A stretch of 64,000 nucleotides of DNA from Chelydra serpentina. Taxonomy: Eukaryota > Chordata > Testudines > Chelydridae. Below are positions 21,130-32,054 of this stretch, in pieces (position 1 is the first letter of the stretch; every line of letters begins with the position of its first letter). The position numbers and the translations under genes were made by a program. A model generated the notes under the pieces. It made no database searches. It was given only the letters and a program-made list of their open reading frames with translations, and had not been told where the DNA came from. The stretch is from contig JBAIAC010000004.1 in the NCBI GenBank assembly GCA_037349315.1, positions 78,546,501-78,610,500 of the forward strand, in the 5' to 3' direction.

Positions 21130-21590
21130 GCTACTCTCTCTGTCCCCGGCAGGCGCGGGGCCGTAGTTTCTCTCCGCGCTGCCGCACGGCCCTGCACCTG
21201 CCGGAGACAGAGAACTCCGGGGCTGTGGGCCCCGGTGATCTCTGTCCCTGGCAGGCATGGGGCTGGGGTTTCTCTCTGCGCTGCCCCGTGCCTGCCGGGG
21301 ACAGAGAACTCCGGGGCTGCAGGCGCCGGTGTCCTCTGTCCCCGGCAGGCGCTGGAACGTGGCTTCCCTCGGCGCTGCCCCACGGCCCCGCGCCTGCCGA
21401 GACAGATAACTCCGGGGCTGCAGGCGCCGGTGTTCTCTGTCCCCGGCAGGCGTGGGGGCGCGGCTTCCCTCGGCGCTGCCCCACAGCCCCGCGCCTGCCG
21501 AAGACAGACAACTCCGGGGCTGCAGGCGCCAGTGTTCTCTGTCCCCGGCAGGTGCGGGGCTGCGGCTTCCCTCTCCGCTGCCCAGAACTG
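21130..21590 (+). repeat. About 110-120-bp GC-rich tandem array inside hAT
   Basis: Four to five units combine CTGTCCCCGGCAGG with GCGCCTGCCG and ACTCCGGGGCTGCAGGCGCC. The CCGGCAGGC and GCCTGCCG parts are mutually complementary. A similar unit occurs near the element's left end (19735-19905), consistent with expansion from one ancestral subterminal segment. Confidence 0.85.
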
Positions 21591-21889
21591 TGCTGTCCCC
21601 CCCCCAAAAGGTACATAAAAAAGAGCAAATTCACATGGTAAGGTGAAAGAATAATTGCCAAATAATTTAATTAATACCTTTTACCTGTAAAATTACCTTT
21701 ATTAGCTTATGGATTCATATATTATGTAATATTAAATATGATGGTTTTCATATTATTTAATGTACAAATACAAAATAAGTCTTGAAAAATTGTTGGCGCC
21801 CGCCCCACTCTTCTGAAAACATGAATGTGCTCTTGGCTACAAAAAGGTTGGGGACCACTGGTTAAAAGGATGAAAGCCAGCACTGTATC

Positions 21890-22372
21890 TAGTGAACTGC
21901 AGATCTGGAATGAATTTGCAAACTGGACACCATCAAATTAGTCCTGAATAAAGACGGGGAATGGATGGGTCACTACAAAAACTAATTTCCCCATTCTACT
22001 TTCCCCCTACTGTTACTCACACCTTTTTTGTCAATTGTTTGAAATGGGCCACCCTATTTACATTGGCCTCATTACCACTACAAAAGTGATTTTTTCCCCT
22101 CCCTTGGCATTCTACTGTTGAGAATAGCCCACTTCCACTTTAATTGAATTGTCTCGTTAGCACTGACCCCCAACTTGGTAAGGCAATTCCCATCTTTTCA
22201 TGTACTGTGTATATATACCTGCCTACTGTGTTTTACCATTCCATGCATCTAATGAAGTGGGTTTTAGCCCACAAAAGCTTATGCCCAAATAAATGTGTTA
22301 GTCTCTAAGGTGCCACAAGTACTCCTCGTTGTTTTTGCTGATACAGACTAACACGGCTACCACGCTGAAAAC
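21890..22372 (+). mobile_element. Penelope-like element 3' end, copy 1
   Basis: The start decodes, with frameshifts, as the LELICKLDTIKLVLNKD-like C-terminus of Penelope Pol. The 3' UTR follows, ending TGATACAGACTAACACGG and CTACCACGCTGAAA. It matches copy 2 at 55671-56405 along its length. It is 5' truncated and lacks the GIY-YIG domain. The hammerhead-like motif in its UTR has substitutions in both core boxes. Confidence 0.8.
22249..22280 (+). ncRNA. Hammerhead-ribozyme-like motif, mutated core
   Basis: CTAATGA at 22249-22255 stands where the hammerhead core needs CTGATGA. A stem-II hairpin, GTGGG against CCCAC (22257-22261 and 22268-22272), follows. AAAA at 22273-22276 stands where GAAA is required. 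Both substituted guanines are essential in known hammerheads, so this copy should be inactive. Confidence 0.55.
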
Positions 22373-22544
22373 GGTATCTAGTATGTCCCTCCAGTGGCAC
22401 AACTCTAGACACACAGAGAATCAATGGCTACATAGCTTGATGGCACCTTAGGAATTATGGTTATGTTCTAGAAAAATAGACATGTTTTCCAGTAAGAATC
22501 AGCATTTTTGTTTTAGCTGTGCTGATATTATCATTTGTGCTATG

Positions 22545-22740
22545 GCAGCATTTATAGGCCCCTGCCCCAAAATGCTTACAATCTAAATAGACAAGGCAGT
22601 TAAAGGATGGGACGGGAAGAAGGCACAGAGATGCGTAACAACCTGCCCAAGGTCACACAAGAGGTCAGTGACAGAGCTGGAAATAGACCTTTACTCCCAT
22701 AACTTCAGTCCCGTGCCCTATCCAGTAGGTACTATACCAG
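22545..22740 (-). mobile_element. MIR-like SINE remnant
   Basis: CAACCTGCCCAAGGTCACAC, GTCAGTGACAGAGCTGGAAA and CCGTGCCCTATCCAGTAGG are the antisense core and 3' part of a MIR-type SINE. The left end, GGCCCCTGCCCC and AATGCTTACAATCTAA, may be another old repeat. Confidence 0.6.
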
Positions 22741-25700
22741 TTACCATTTCACTGTGATACTGTGTATGTTATCAGCTTGTATTTGTATTGTTGCTGCTAT
22801 TTATGTATCCTCCCATGATATTTTCCCTAAAATATTGTCACAAATACACTGGCCTTGTTCCCTTGTTGTCAACAATTTGTCCCTTTAAACATGTAACTTC
22901 TAAACTACACCCAAAACAAGTAAGGCACAAAAACAGAACAAAAACTACTTAATCTTGTTAAATATGCCTGCAATCACTGTTCATGTCATAGAGGTGAAGT
23001 AAAAAAGATGCAGCCCAAAAAGAACTCCAATAAATCTGCTACCCAATTATCTTGACACACAGTAAATCAAATTGAATGCCAATATAGCTGTTTGCCAAGG
23101 AACAGATTGGCTGAGAAAACAAAAAAACCTGTGTATAAAATGATTTGGGTTATATCTGAACTAAAATACGTTAAAATTTGTGTTTAAAATAAAGCCCTCC
23201 TCAATGTTTTGTTCTTTTAAGACTATTTTTAAAAGGAGCTGAAAATAAGAGTTCTAAATTAAACCTTTAATAATATTGGACTGTTGAAGGGTGCTCCAGT
23301 GGAAACGGTAGAAGCTCACTTGAGGCATTTAGAACAACCAATAGAAAATAGATTATAGAGTGTAACACACAGGAGGCTGGTCTCCTTTTCCTGACCTGTC
23401 ACACGACATGGGAGATGGCTACAAAAGATTATACCTTGAGACATGGCAGGGACACATATCCACTGACTCCAGTGGGTACTGTTACCATTTCCTTCTTTTA
23501 CAAATCAAATGTAAACAGGACATAATATCAGCTGGAAACAACCCCCACAGCCAATTAATAAAACACACAAAGAGAAACATGTAGGGTGGAGGTCAAGAAG
23601 GATGTGTGACAACTGTCAAATGCCATTTCTGAACCTCAGCAGTTTTCTAAACACAAAACCCTTAGTATTCTCAAATCAGTACCTTCTGTAGTGGGGCCCG
23701 TTCAGTCACTGAGATGGACCTGCCATCTGGGACTGCTTGCTGCTGGTATCTTTTCTCCATCAGCAACCAGCTGGGCATGTGTCAGTGTAAGAGCATGGTT
23801 AATCTATTCTAGGCATCCTCAAGAAGAAAGAGAGTTAGTGCCCTCCATAGTTTTGCTGAGATGTGTTCTGAACCACGGAGGTGGGGATGTGTGATATTGG
23901 TGCAGATGGTATACCCATTACCTTAGGTTGCAAAGCTACTTTCAAAGCTCTGAGACCTAACACATTCTTCTTTTAGTATTTCTTTTGTTCTGGTTTTCTC
24001 TTATATAGCTTTTTTGTACTTACTTTAGGGTTATTTCCCTTTGGCTCAAGAAGCTTGTTAGAAATTGGCACTAAAATGTGTATCCTTCTGTCCATAAGCT
24101 TCCTGATAACTGTAAAACTCGGTGATCACAGTGTTCCCAGTGTGGAAGTAGATCATTTTTTATTTGACTTCTCAGACAACTTGGACATTATTTTATTAAA
24201 ATGTTATATACATATGGCACTTAAAACATGCTAGACTTTTATTACTATCTAGCTAAACAAAACAAGCATACTATTAAATCCACACTGCTCCTATCTTCTA
24301 GCCTTTTCCATTTCCGAACAATTCACTTTATTCCTACTTAGAGCACCCCTCAAAAATGCTTATTTGCAGAGGCCAAAGTGCACTCAAGTAATAAACCAAA
24401 CCTGTTCAAATGGCTACATGAGCAGAAGATGGTAAACATAGTGATGTTCTCAGCTCCAGAATGTGAAACTGTGGATGTTTGCACCACAAGTTGCACAATA
24501 CTTCTGGGTAGGATCTATCCTTTCTTAAAGGAAACTAACAATGTTCCCTACCAGTATCAATATTAGTAGAGAGAGAGAGGCCAGAGCTACAAAATCTGGA
24601 GCTGAACTTCACCAAAGATCAGGGTATTGAGAGCCATGGTTTTGGTTTATGCTCCTGTCTATCAGAAACATTCTTCAGTGACAGCATTTACAAATTCCTA
24701 CCTTTTACAGAGCAAGAGATTGAATTAGTACTCATAGTTTCAGCATCATGATGGCTGATTATCGAGGTATTAGCTTTGGTACTGCCAAGGGCTTACAAAA
24801 CATGACATGTTAAACCTGAATTCTTCATTCAGCAGCCACACCAGGCTTGCTTCTATCAGCACAAGAGAAACTACCAGAACAAATCCAGAATTTCAGTACG
24901 GTAAACAGCTAACAGAAGATTGCACAGGCTGAGAAAATGCTTGTCATCTCTCTCACAGGAAACACTGAAACATCTTCAGCCGCATTTAAGAGGCAAGCAC
25001 AGGAACTTCACTTATTGTAGCAGCGTAATTTTCAGAATCGTCTCAGCACATGAAGCTGACCCAAGACCCCAGACAAGCTCATCTCTCACAGCTTTGTGAA
25101 AAAAATAACCACGTTCACATCTCTGAATCCCATCACCAACCTCCATCAGTGACCATCTCATAATCATCAAAATCCAAGACATTCTTCTTGAAATGCCAGT
25201 TGGCAGAGTTTCCTTACTGATGGTGTGCTAGGATGAAGTCGACTTTTTACTCAGGCAGTGACCTATTAGATCTAATTAAGTTTTATTTACTGCAGTACAT
25301 TATCTAGCTGAAGTTATATTACTTAGTGATCTTGCTGCATGGTCTCCAATATAATTTAGTCCAAGTGGTGTGTCTGGGGTGCCATTAGCTGTCTGCTGCT
25401 AAAGGCAAGAGCAGCCTTTATTGAAAAGTGAGTGACTGTTAACTAAACTATTGACTTTTTTTTCAAGAGCCAGTATTTTTTAGAGTTGACAAAGGCCCAG
25501 ATCTTTAGCTGGTGAAAATTGATAAAGCTTCTTTGACTTCAGTGACTCTGAGGATCTGGCCCCATATGTATCATTTAATGGGTTTTCTCTGTATGGATTA
25601 GTACGTTCTCAACCTTGATTACCAGTAGTTGTGTCTTTCATGATTCACTGAATAGTGATGGTATTTATGTAGTTAAGGTATTTGATGCATTGATTTGCTT

Positions 25701-25917
25701 TGATGCCCCATTTGTTACTGTAAGGTGAGTATACAGAGGTGATCTTTTAAGGGCGCTGTCTGTATGTATGCAAATAGTTAATAAGACCAATAAAACTTCT
25801 TGTAGCGCACTGCAAATGGCTTCTGATATGTAGCTTTAATGTGAAATTCTTTAAATGGAGTTCTTGACAGCATGGAACGCACTCTTTAGACAAATTTTAA
25901 AACCATTGCATTTAAGC
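22741..25917. other. Unique DNA, no gene recognised
   Basis: About 3.2 kb without a recognisable coding region. Short open frames (for example 23691-23894 and 24378-24566) lack motifs. A GGCCCAGATCTTTAGCTGG and GATCTGGCCCC pair near 25495-25562 is another degraded palindromic remnant. Confidence 0.45.
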
Positions 25918-26350
25918 AGAGAGACAGCGTACTCTAGTTGTTAGCACTGGCAGCTAGGAGTCAGGAAACCAGAATTCTGTTCCTGGCACTGCTCCAAGCC
26001 ACTTAATTCTTTTGTGATTTGGGGCTTAGTTCACTGGGGCTCTGCCAGCTGATCTGAGTGGAGCCAAGGCACCACCGAGAGATGCTGATTCAATGGTTTT
26101 CATATGCAGCCCCAATCAGTTTAAAGTTGTCTCCCCTGATGGAACCCCCTGGTTTAAGTAGTGGTAGAATTTTCTATTCCCAGCAGTGACATCTCTTCTG
26201 ATACAGAAGAGTGTACTTTGCATCCCTCTGCACCAAAGGAGATTAATCACTCCCACATCGGTAAAGCAGTGATGATGATACCTAACCACCCCTTAGAAAG
26301 CCTTTGAGATTCTCAGATAAAAGGCCCTTCCTAAGTGTAAAGCATACTCT
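25918..26350 (+). mobile_element. MIR-like SINE remnant, possibly interrupted
   Basis: The head has CTCTAGTTGTTAGCACTGG and CTAGGAGTCAGGAAACCAG, the MIR tRNA-related part. The tail has GATGATACCTAACCACC, GCCTTTGAGATTCTCAG and TAAGTGTAAAGCATA. About 200 bp in between (26020-26250) does not fit MIR and may be an insertion. Confidence 0.55.
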
Positions 26351-26645
26351 ATTTTCATTGATCACCATCAGCATAATCTTGCAAATTCTTTCAAGCTACC
26401 CAGCAGGGATCCAGTAATTATTTGTCCATTAAAAATGCAAAGACAGTTTTCACCGGACACACACATTAGAGTTAATTTTTAAAATTATTTGTACTAGATT
26501 ATCACCCTATAATGTCCTAGACAGTGTACACTTATTATTAGCTATTTATTATGTATTTTATGGCAGTGTTTATTTTTGACAGTATCCCTCTCCCTGTGTT
26601 CATTTCCTGAATTCTTACATGGTAAGTTCATCAGGGCAGGGACTG

Positions 26646-26737
26646 TGGATCATTTTTTCAAAAGTAACTGAGCGCTTAGGAAGCTAAAGCTCATTGAAAG
26701 TAAATGGGACTTAGATCTCTTAAGTGGCTTTAGAAAA
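26646..26737. repeat. Degraded palindromic repeat (GACTTAGG type)
   Basis: TTTTTTCAAAAGTAACTGAG and CGCTTAGGAAGCTAAAG are mirrored by AATGGGACTTAGATCTC and GTGGCTTTAGAAAATTG. It is the same family as 13214-13316. Confidence 0.4.
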
Positions 26738-26747
26738 TTGTTCTCTG

Positions 26748-26869
26748 TACGTACAAGATAGCAAGTGTAAAAAATCAGGACAGGGGGTTGGGGGTAATAG
26801 GAGCCTATATAAGAAAAAGCCCCAAATATTGGGACTGTCCCTATAAAATTGGGACATCTGGTCACCCTA
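26748..26869. mobile_element. Short hAT MITE, second copy of the 13.57-kb family
   Basis: The right 100 bp match the copy at 13566-13689 closely (GAGCCTATATAAGAAAAAG, GACTGTCCCTATAAAATTGG, CATCTGGTCACCCTA). The left terminus is eroded (TACGTACAAGATAGC). No clear target duplication remains, which suggests an older insertion. Confidence 0.75.
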
Positions 26870-27836
26870 TGTGTGTATTTTGCCTGTACAGTATTTTAGC
26901 ACAAAGAGGACCTGATCCTAACTGGAGCCTGTGAGCATCACCATGATACAAATAATAATGAAGCATTTTGTGAAAATGAATAGCTGTCATAGGGTGGATT
27001 TTGTCTTCCAGCTGGGCTTTTCTTCGAATTCTTTATATGTTGTTTGCCTCTCTGGCATCTATAACGGCTTTTCTGTATTTAATTTATTGAATTCAGTTGT
27101 CTGACCTTCAATCACCTGCTTATTAGATTCCTGCCTTGCCTGGTTCTTAGAATGTTATATAAATAATTTGTAACCTTTCATTACAAACCATGTCAGCCTG
27201 TCACTACTTGCTGGACAGAAAATGGTAACATTTTTAGCTGGAAAGAAGTAAGCAGGGTTAGTCCCAGGACTGCAGTTGTATGTAGTATACATATATGAAT
27301 TGGATGAGACTATCAAAAATATAATTTCATAGTTGGAAGATAATAAAAAATGGAGGTACAACAATGATGGTTCTAGAACCAATGCACTTCAGTTCACAAG
27401 GGCTTGTCCATTTCCTTATATCAGCTGGGATTTTCAAAACAGCCTAATGGAGTTAGTCACCCAACTACCTAACCCATTTAACTCTGTGCCCTGGCCATGC
27501 AAAGGCATGAAGCTGAATGCCTTATTCTCTTAGCACTTTCTCTGAAACATTTTTCTCCCAAGAACAGCCTAATTAAAATGCCATGTGTATCTCAGTTTCG
27601 TGCGGTCTCAAAGGGGAGCAGTTATACAACATGATTCCATTATGATGCAAACAGCATCATCTCCAATGTCTAAGGTTGCTAGATGCTTCTATGGCTCTCA
27701 TCGCCATGCTACTTGAGCACCTCACAACCATGCATGGATTTTATCCTCACAATATCCCTGGGAGGTAGAGAAGCCCTATCCTCATTTTGGAGGTGGGAAA
27801 CTGAGGCATGGGGTAGTTCAAATAACTTAAAAATAT
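26870..27836. other. Mostly unique DNA
   Basis: No gene recognised. At 27765-27815 the phrase CCTCATTTTGGAGGTGGGAA with CTGAGGCATGG is a short antisense MIR core remnant. Confidence 0.4.
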
Positions 27837-28712
27837 AGAACATAAGAAAATAAGAATGGCCATACTGGGTCAGACCAATGGTCCATCTAGCCCAGTATCC
27901 TGTCTTCTAATAGTGGCCAATGCCAGGTGCTTCAGAGGGAAGGAACAGAACAGGTAATCATCAGGTGATCCATCCTCTGTCGCCCATTCCCAGCTTCTGG
28001 CAAACAGAGGCTAGGGACACTTCAGAGCATGGTTTTGCATCCCTGCCCATCCTGGCTAATAGCCATTAATGGACCTATCCTCTATTACTCTGTTATTGTC
28101 TTGGCCTTCACAACATCACTGGCAAAGAGCTCCTCAGGTTGACTGTTCAGTGTGTGAAAAAATACTTCCTTTTGTTTGTTTTAAACCTACTGCCTATTAA
28201 TTTCATTTAGTGACCCCTAGCTCTTGTGTTATGAGAAGGAGTAAATAACACTTCCTTATTTACTTTCCCCACACCAGTCATGATTGTATAGACCTCTATC
28301 ATATCCTCCATTAGTCAACTCTTTTCCAAGCTGAAAAGTCCCAGCCTTTATTAATCTCTCACATAGAAGCTGTTCCATACCCCTAATCATTTTGTTGATC
28401 TTTTCTGTACCTTTTTCAATTCTAATATTTTTTTTTGAGATGGGGCAACCAGATTTGCATTCAGTATTTAAGATATGGATTTATAGAGGCAATATATTTT
28501 CTTTCTCATATCTATCCCTTTCCTACTGATTCCAAAAATTCTATTGGTTTTTTTGACTGCCACTACACATTGAGTGGATGTTTTCAAAGAGCTATCTACT
28601 ATGACTCCAAGATCTTTTTCTTGAGTGGTAACAGCTAATTTAGACCCCGTCATTTTATATGTATCGTTGGGATAATGTTTCCCAATGTGCATTACTTTGC
28701 ATTTATCATAGA
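27837..28712 (-). pseudogene. CR1 LINE copy, antisense, 5' truncated
   Basis: On the plus strand it opens with the complement of the CR1 3' end (ACATAAGAAAATAAGAATGG, CCATACTGGGTCAGACCAAT). Further in, the minus strand encodes CKVMHIGKHYPNDTYKMTGS, TTQEKDLGVIVDSSLKTSTQ and VAVKKTNRIFGISRKGIDMR. These are the CR1 ORF2 segments downstream of the FADD box, which is missing. The subfamily looks like the sense copy at 42349-47003 (shared IVDSSLKTSTQC). Confidence 0.85.
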
Positions 28713-28734
28713 AACTTGCCAATCATTACACAGG

Positions 28735-28812
28735 AAGTCTGTGTCAAAGACTGAACACAGGTTTTCTTTGTCTTAGCCCAGTGCCCTATTCACTAGACTA
28801 TTCTTCCAACCT
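28735..28812 (-). mobile_element. MIR-like SINE remnant
   Basis: In antisense, GACTGAACACAGGTTTTCTT, AGCCCAGTGCCCTATTCACT and AGACTATTCTTCC correspond to the tRNA-related head of a MIR-type SINE. Confidence 0.5.
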
Positions 28813-29085
28813 GATTTGCTAGGATGTTCCATGCTGGCAGCCCCCTGACATCAATGGGGCTCCACGCAGGTACAGATGCCCACTCACATGAAACACCTTG
28901 AAGAATCGGGGCCTAAAATATCTAAACACCAACAAATGCAGATCAGCATACACAAATATGCAATAAAACACCAGGATACTGAGCCTATACTAGGGAATAT
29001 ATATATAACGAACAGACTTAAGTGAATATACAGTCTAGTGTGGATTCCCACTGTGGAGAAGGTATGAAGTACCTTCAATTAAAAT
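28813..29085. other. Unique DNA
   Basis: No gene. It contains CCCTGACATCAATGGGGCT, a fragment of the common palindromic remnant. Confidence 0.35.
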
Positions 29086-29525
29086 CTTTTACTGAGGTGA
29101 TTTAAAAAAAATAGTTTAGGTTTAGTTTATTCCTCTGGGGGGTCTTGGAATAGACACCCTGAAGTGGCAGCTATTGATGACCTTTAATTAGTGTCTATTT
29201 AAGTATTTAGACCCAGTGGTCCCCAACCTTTTTGTGGCCAAGAGCACATTCATGTTTTCAGAAGAGTGTGGCGGGCGCCAACAATTTTTCAATACTTATT
29301 TCATGAATACTTTTACTGAGGTGATTTAAAAAAAATAGTTTAGGTTTAGTTTATTCCTCTGGGGGGTCTTGGAATAGACACCCTGAAGTGGCAGCTATTG
29401 ATGACCTTTAATTAGTGTCTATTTAAGTATTTAGACCCAGTGGTCCCCAACCTTTTTGTGGCCAAGAGCACATTCATGTTTTCAGAAGAGTGTGGCGGGC
29501 GCCAACAATTTTTCAATACTTATTT
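29086..29525 (+). repeat. 224-bp direct tandem duplication across a hAT end
   Basis: 29086-29301 and 29310-29525 match base for base over 216 positions as read, giving a period of 224. An 8-base filler (CATGAATA) separates them. Each copy holds about 120 bp of flanking sequence, the target duplication ATTTAGAC, and the first 88 bases of a hAT element. The hAT therefore inserted first and the duplication followed. Confidence 0.93.
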
Positions 29526-29802
29526 TGTATTTGTACATTAAATAATATGAAAACCATCATATTTAATATTACATAATATATGAATCCATAAGATACAAAA
29601 GGTAATTTTACATGTAAAAGGTATTAATTAAATTATTCAACAATTATTCTTTCACCTTACCATGTGAATGTGCTCTTTTTTTATTTACCTTTTTTGCGGG
29701 GAAGTAGTTCTGGGCAGTGGAGAGGGAAGCCGTAGCCTCCCGCCTGCCAGGGACAGAGAACACCGGCGCCTGCGCCCGCGGGCACCACATTGGGGACCAC
29801 TG
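29437..29802 (-). mobile_element. Short copy of the array-inflated hAT family
   Basis: The left end is C-CAGTGGTCCCCAACC and the right end TTGGGGACCACTG. ATTTAGAC flanks both sides (29429-29436 and 29803-29810). It is in opposite orientation to the 2.23-kb copy at 19631: the AT-rich subterminal segment (29525-29680) comes first, then one GC-rich unit remnant (CCTGCCAGGGACAGAGAACA). It lacks both internal arrays and so shows the basic element without expansion. Confidence 0.88.
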
Positions 29803-29844
29803 ATTTAGACCCAGTGGAATATGCATTAGGCCACAGACTGAGAG

Positions 29845-29932
29845 AATGACTCTGTAGTATAGTGGTTAGGGTACCCCGCCCCCCGGGAGGTGGGAGACCC
29901 TGGACTTAGTCCGTCTGCTCTAATCACTTGTT
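29845..29932 (+). mobile_element. tRNA-like SINE head (MIR type)
   Basis: GTAGTATAGTGGTTAGGGTA resembles an A-box-bearing tRNA 5' half, followed by GGTGGGAGACCCTGGACTTA. The B box is poor and no cloverleaf closes, so it is a SINE head or tRNA pseudogene rather than a functional tRNA gene. Confidence 0.45.
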
Positions 29933-29935
29933 TCT

Positions 29936-32045
29936 CATAGACTCATAGACTTTAAGGTCAGAAGGGACCATTATGATCATCTAGTCCAGTGGTTCCCAAA
30001 CTTTAACAACCTGTGAACCCCTTTCACTAAAATGTCAAGTCTCATGAACCCCCTCCAAAAAATGAATATTCCCAGGGATTTTCTCCTTTACCTTAATATA
30101 AATTATAAAAGCAGTGATCTTGGAAATATAAAATTTGTTTTTATGACATGCTTATTACACACTATTTATTATTAATTATTATTTATCATTACAGTATTTT
30201 TATTACATTATGAAAACGGCAACACTCTTCCAAGTTCTCACTTTCATAGCCTGTATCACTTTGAATAACCCTGTTATAAGACAAGGCTCCTATGTTTCAT
30301 CAAGGAGTATCTGAGGTGAAACAGCATGAAGGGATTTAAGAAGTAAACTCAAAGAGTTCCTCCTACACAAGCATTCGGGTGTTGAGCAGTCCAGGCAAAC
30401 AACGCACCTTACAACAAAGCTTAAACTTGTTCTTCATAATTTTAAAAACAAATACTAGCTACTGATTTAATTTTAAAAACAGCAAAAAATATCCACCTCC
30501 CTTTCCATTTCTTGTAAGGAGTCTTGACGTTTAAATCACCTCAGTGTGATAGATATGCTTGCTTTAATCTGCTCAGCTCTTGGAAGTCCTGGGGTCCCCA
30601 GGGACAGCTCTGTCCGCCATTAGGGAATTTTTCCCCGAGAACCTCCTGTAACATTTCATGAACCCCCAGGGGTTCACGAACCCCAGTTTGGGAACCACTG
30701 ATCTAGTCTGACCTCCTGCACAATGCAGGCCACAGACTCTCATCCACCCATTCCTGTATTAAACCTCTAACCTATGTCTGAGCTATTGAAGTCCTCAAAT
30801 CATGGTTTAAAGACTTCAAGGTGCAGAGAATCCTCCAGCAAGTGACCCGTGCCCCACACTGCAGAGGAAGGCGAAAAAACCCCAAGGCCTCTGCCAATCT
30901 GCCCTGGAGGAAATTCCTAAATTTCCTCAGCTAAACCCTGAGCATGTGAGCAAGACTCACCAGCCAGACATCCAGGAAAGAATTCTCTGTAGTAACTCAG
31001 ATCCCACCCTATCTAACATCCCATCACAGGCCACTGGGCACGTTTACCGGTGATAATGAAAGATCAATTAATTGCCTATCATACCATCGCCTTCATAAAC
31101 TTATCAAGCTTAATTTTGAAGCCAGATATGTCTTTTGCCCCCACTGTTTCCCTTGGAAGGCTGTTCCAGAACTTCACTCCTCTGATGGTTAGAAACCTTC
31201 ATCTAATTTCAAGTCTAAACTTCCTGATGGCCAGTTTATATCCATTGTTCTTGTGTCCACATCGGTACTGACTTAAATAATTCCTCTCCCTCCCTGGCAT
31301 TTATCCCTCTGATATATTTATAGAGAGCAATCAGATCTACCCTCAGCCTTCTTTTGGTAAGGCTAAACAAGCCAAGCTCCTTGAGTCTCCTTTCATAAGA
31401 CAGGTTTTCCATTCCTTGGATCATCCTAGTGGCCCTTCTCTGTACCTGTTCCAGTTTGAATTCATCCTTCTTAAACATGGGAGACCAGAACTGCACACAG
31501 TATTCCAGATGAGGTCTCACCAATGCCTTGTATAACGGTACTAACACCTCCTTATCTCTACTGGAAATACCTTACCTGATGCATCCCAAGACCGCATTAG
31601 CTTTTTTCACTGCCATATCACATTGGCGACTCATAGTCATCCTGTGGTCAACCAATACTCCAAGGTCCTTCTCCTCCTCCGTTACTTCCAATTGATGCGC
31701 CCCCAGCTTATAACTAAAATTCTTGTTATTAATCCCTAAATGCATGACCTTACACTTCTCACTATTAAATTTCATCCTATTACTATTACTCCAGTTTACA
31801 AGGTCATTTAGATCTTCCTATATGATATCCCGATCCCTTTCTGAATTGGCAATACCTCCTAGCTTTGTGTCATCCGCAAACTTTATTAGCACATTCCCAC
31901 TTTTGGTGCCAAGGTCAATAATAAAAAGATTAAATAAGATTAGTCCCAAAACCAATCCCTGAGGAACTCCACTCGTAACCTCCCTCCAGCCTGACAAGTC
32001 ACCTTTCAGTATGACACCACCACCACCACGAAGCAACTGAACCAC
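29936..32045 (-). pseudogene. CR1 LINE copy, antisense, with hAT in its 3' tail
   Basis: Its 3' end is at 29936 (complement of TCATAGACTCATAGACT...). The minus strand encodes SGVPQGLVLGLILFN, LIKFADDTKLGGIANS (catalytic FADD present, about 31880), FNSEKCKVMHLGINNKN, EEEKDLGVLVDHRMTMSRQC and [15 protein letters not shown]. Stops and small frameshifts separate the pieces. It is 5' truncated at about 32045, with endonuclease and ORF1 missing. A 714-bp hAT (29987-30700) sits about 50 bp from the 3' end. The subfamily differs from the copies at 27837 and 42349. Confidence 0.9.
29987..30700. mobile_element. hAT MITE (714 bp) inside a CR1 tail
   Basis: Ends CAGTGGTTCCCAAACT and AGTTTGGGAACCACTG are perfect 16-bp inverted repeats. 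ATCTAGTC is duplicated perfectly at 29979-29986 and 30701-30708, and removing the element rejoins CR1 consensus-like sequence. The interior is AT-rich and non-coding, with AACCCCTTTCACTAAAATG near the left and TGAACCCCCAGGGGTTCACG near the right end. Confidence 0.95.
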
Positions 32046-32054
32046 TGATCAAAG

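Larger units (their letters stand above)
19631..21860 (+). mobile_element. 2.23-kb hAT element inflated by tandem arrays
   Basis: It begins CAGTGGTCCCCAACGCGG and ends AAAAAGGTTGGGGACCACTG, so the outer 14 bases are inverted. GTTAAAAG flanks both sides (19623-19630 and 21861-21868), a perfect 8-bp hAT duplication. It encodes no transposase. From left to right it holds 1-2 GC-rich 'CTGTCCCCGGCAGGC' units, a roughly 60-bp hairpin-unit array (19975-20915), a linker with CTTTTAAAGCG motifs, a second GC-rich array (21130-21590), then a 200-bp AT-rich subterminal segment. A 366-bp relative is at 29437-29802. All open frames inside are repeat artefacts. Confidence 0.92.

Noticed and set aside
19633..21646. 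Many long GC-rich frames and an apparent CpG island promoter
   Set aside because: All lie inside the tandem arrays of a hAT element with perfect TSD; no gene start follows.
29845..29932. Functional tRNA gene
   Set aside because: Only the D-arm side is tRNA-like; the T-arm and acceptor stem do not pair.
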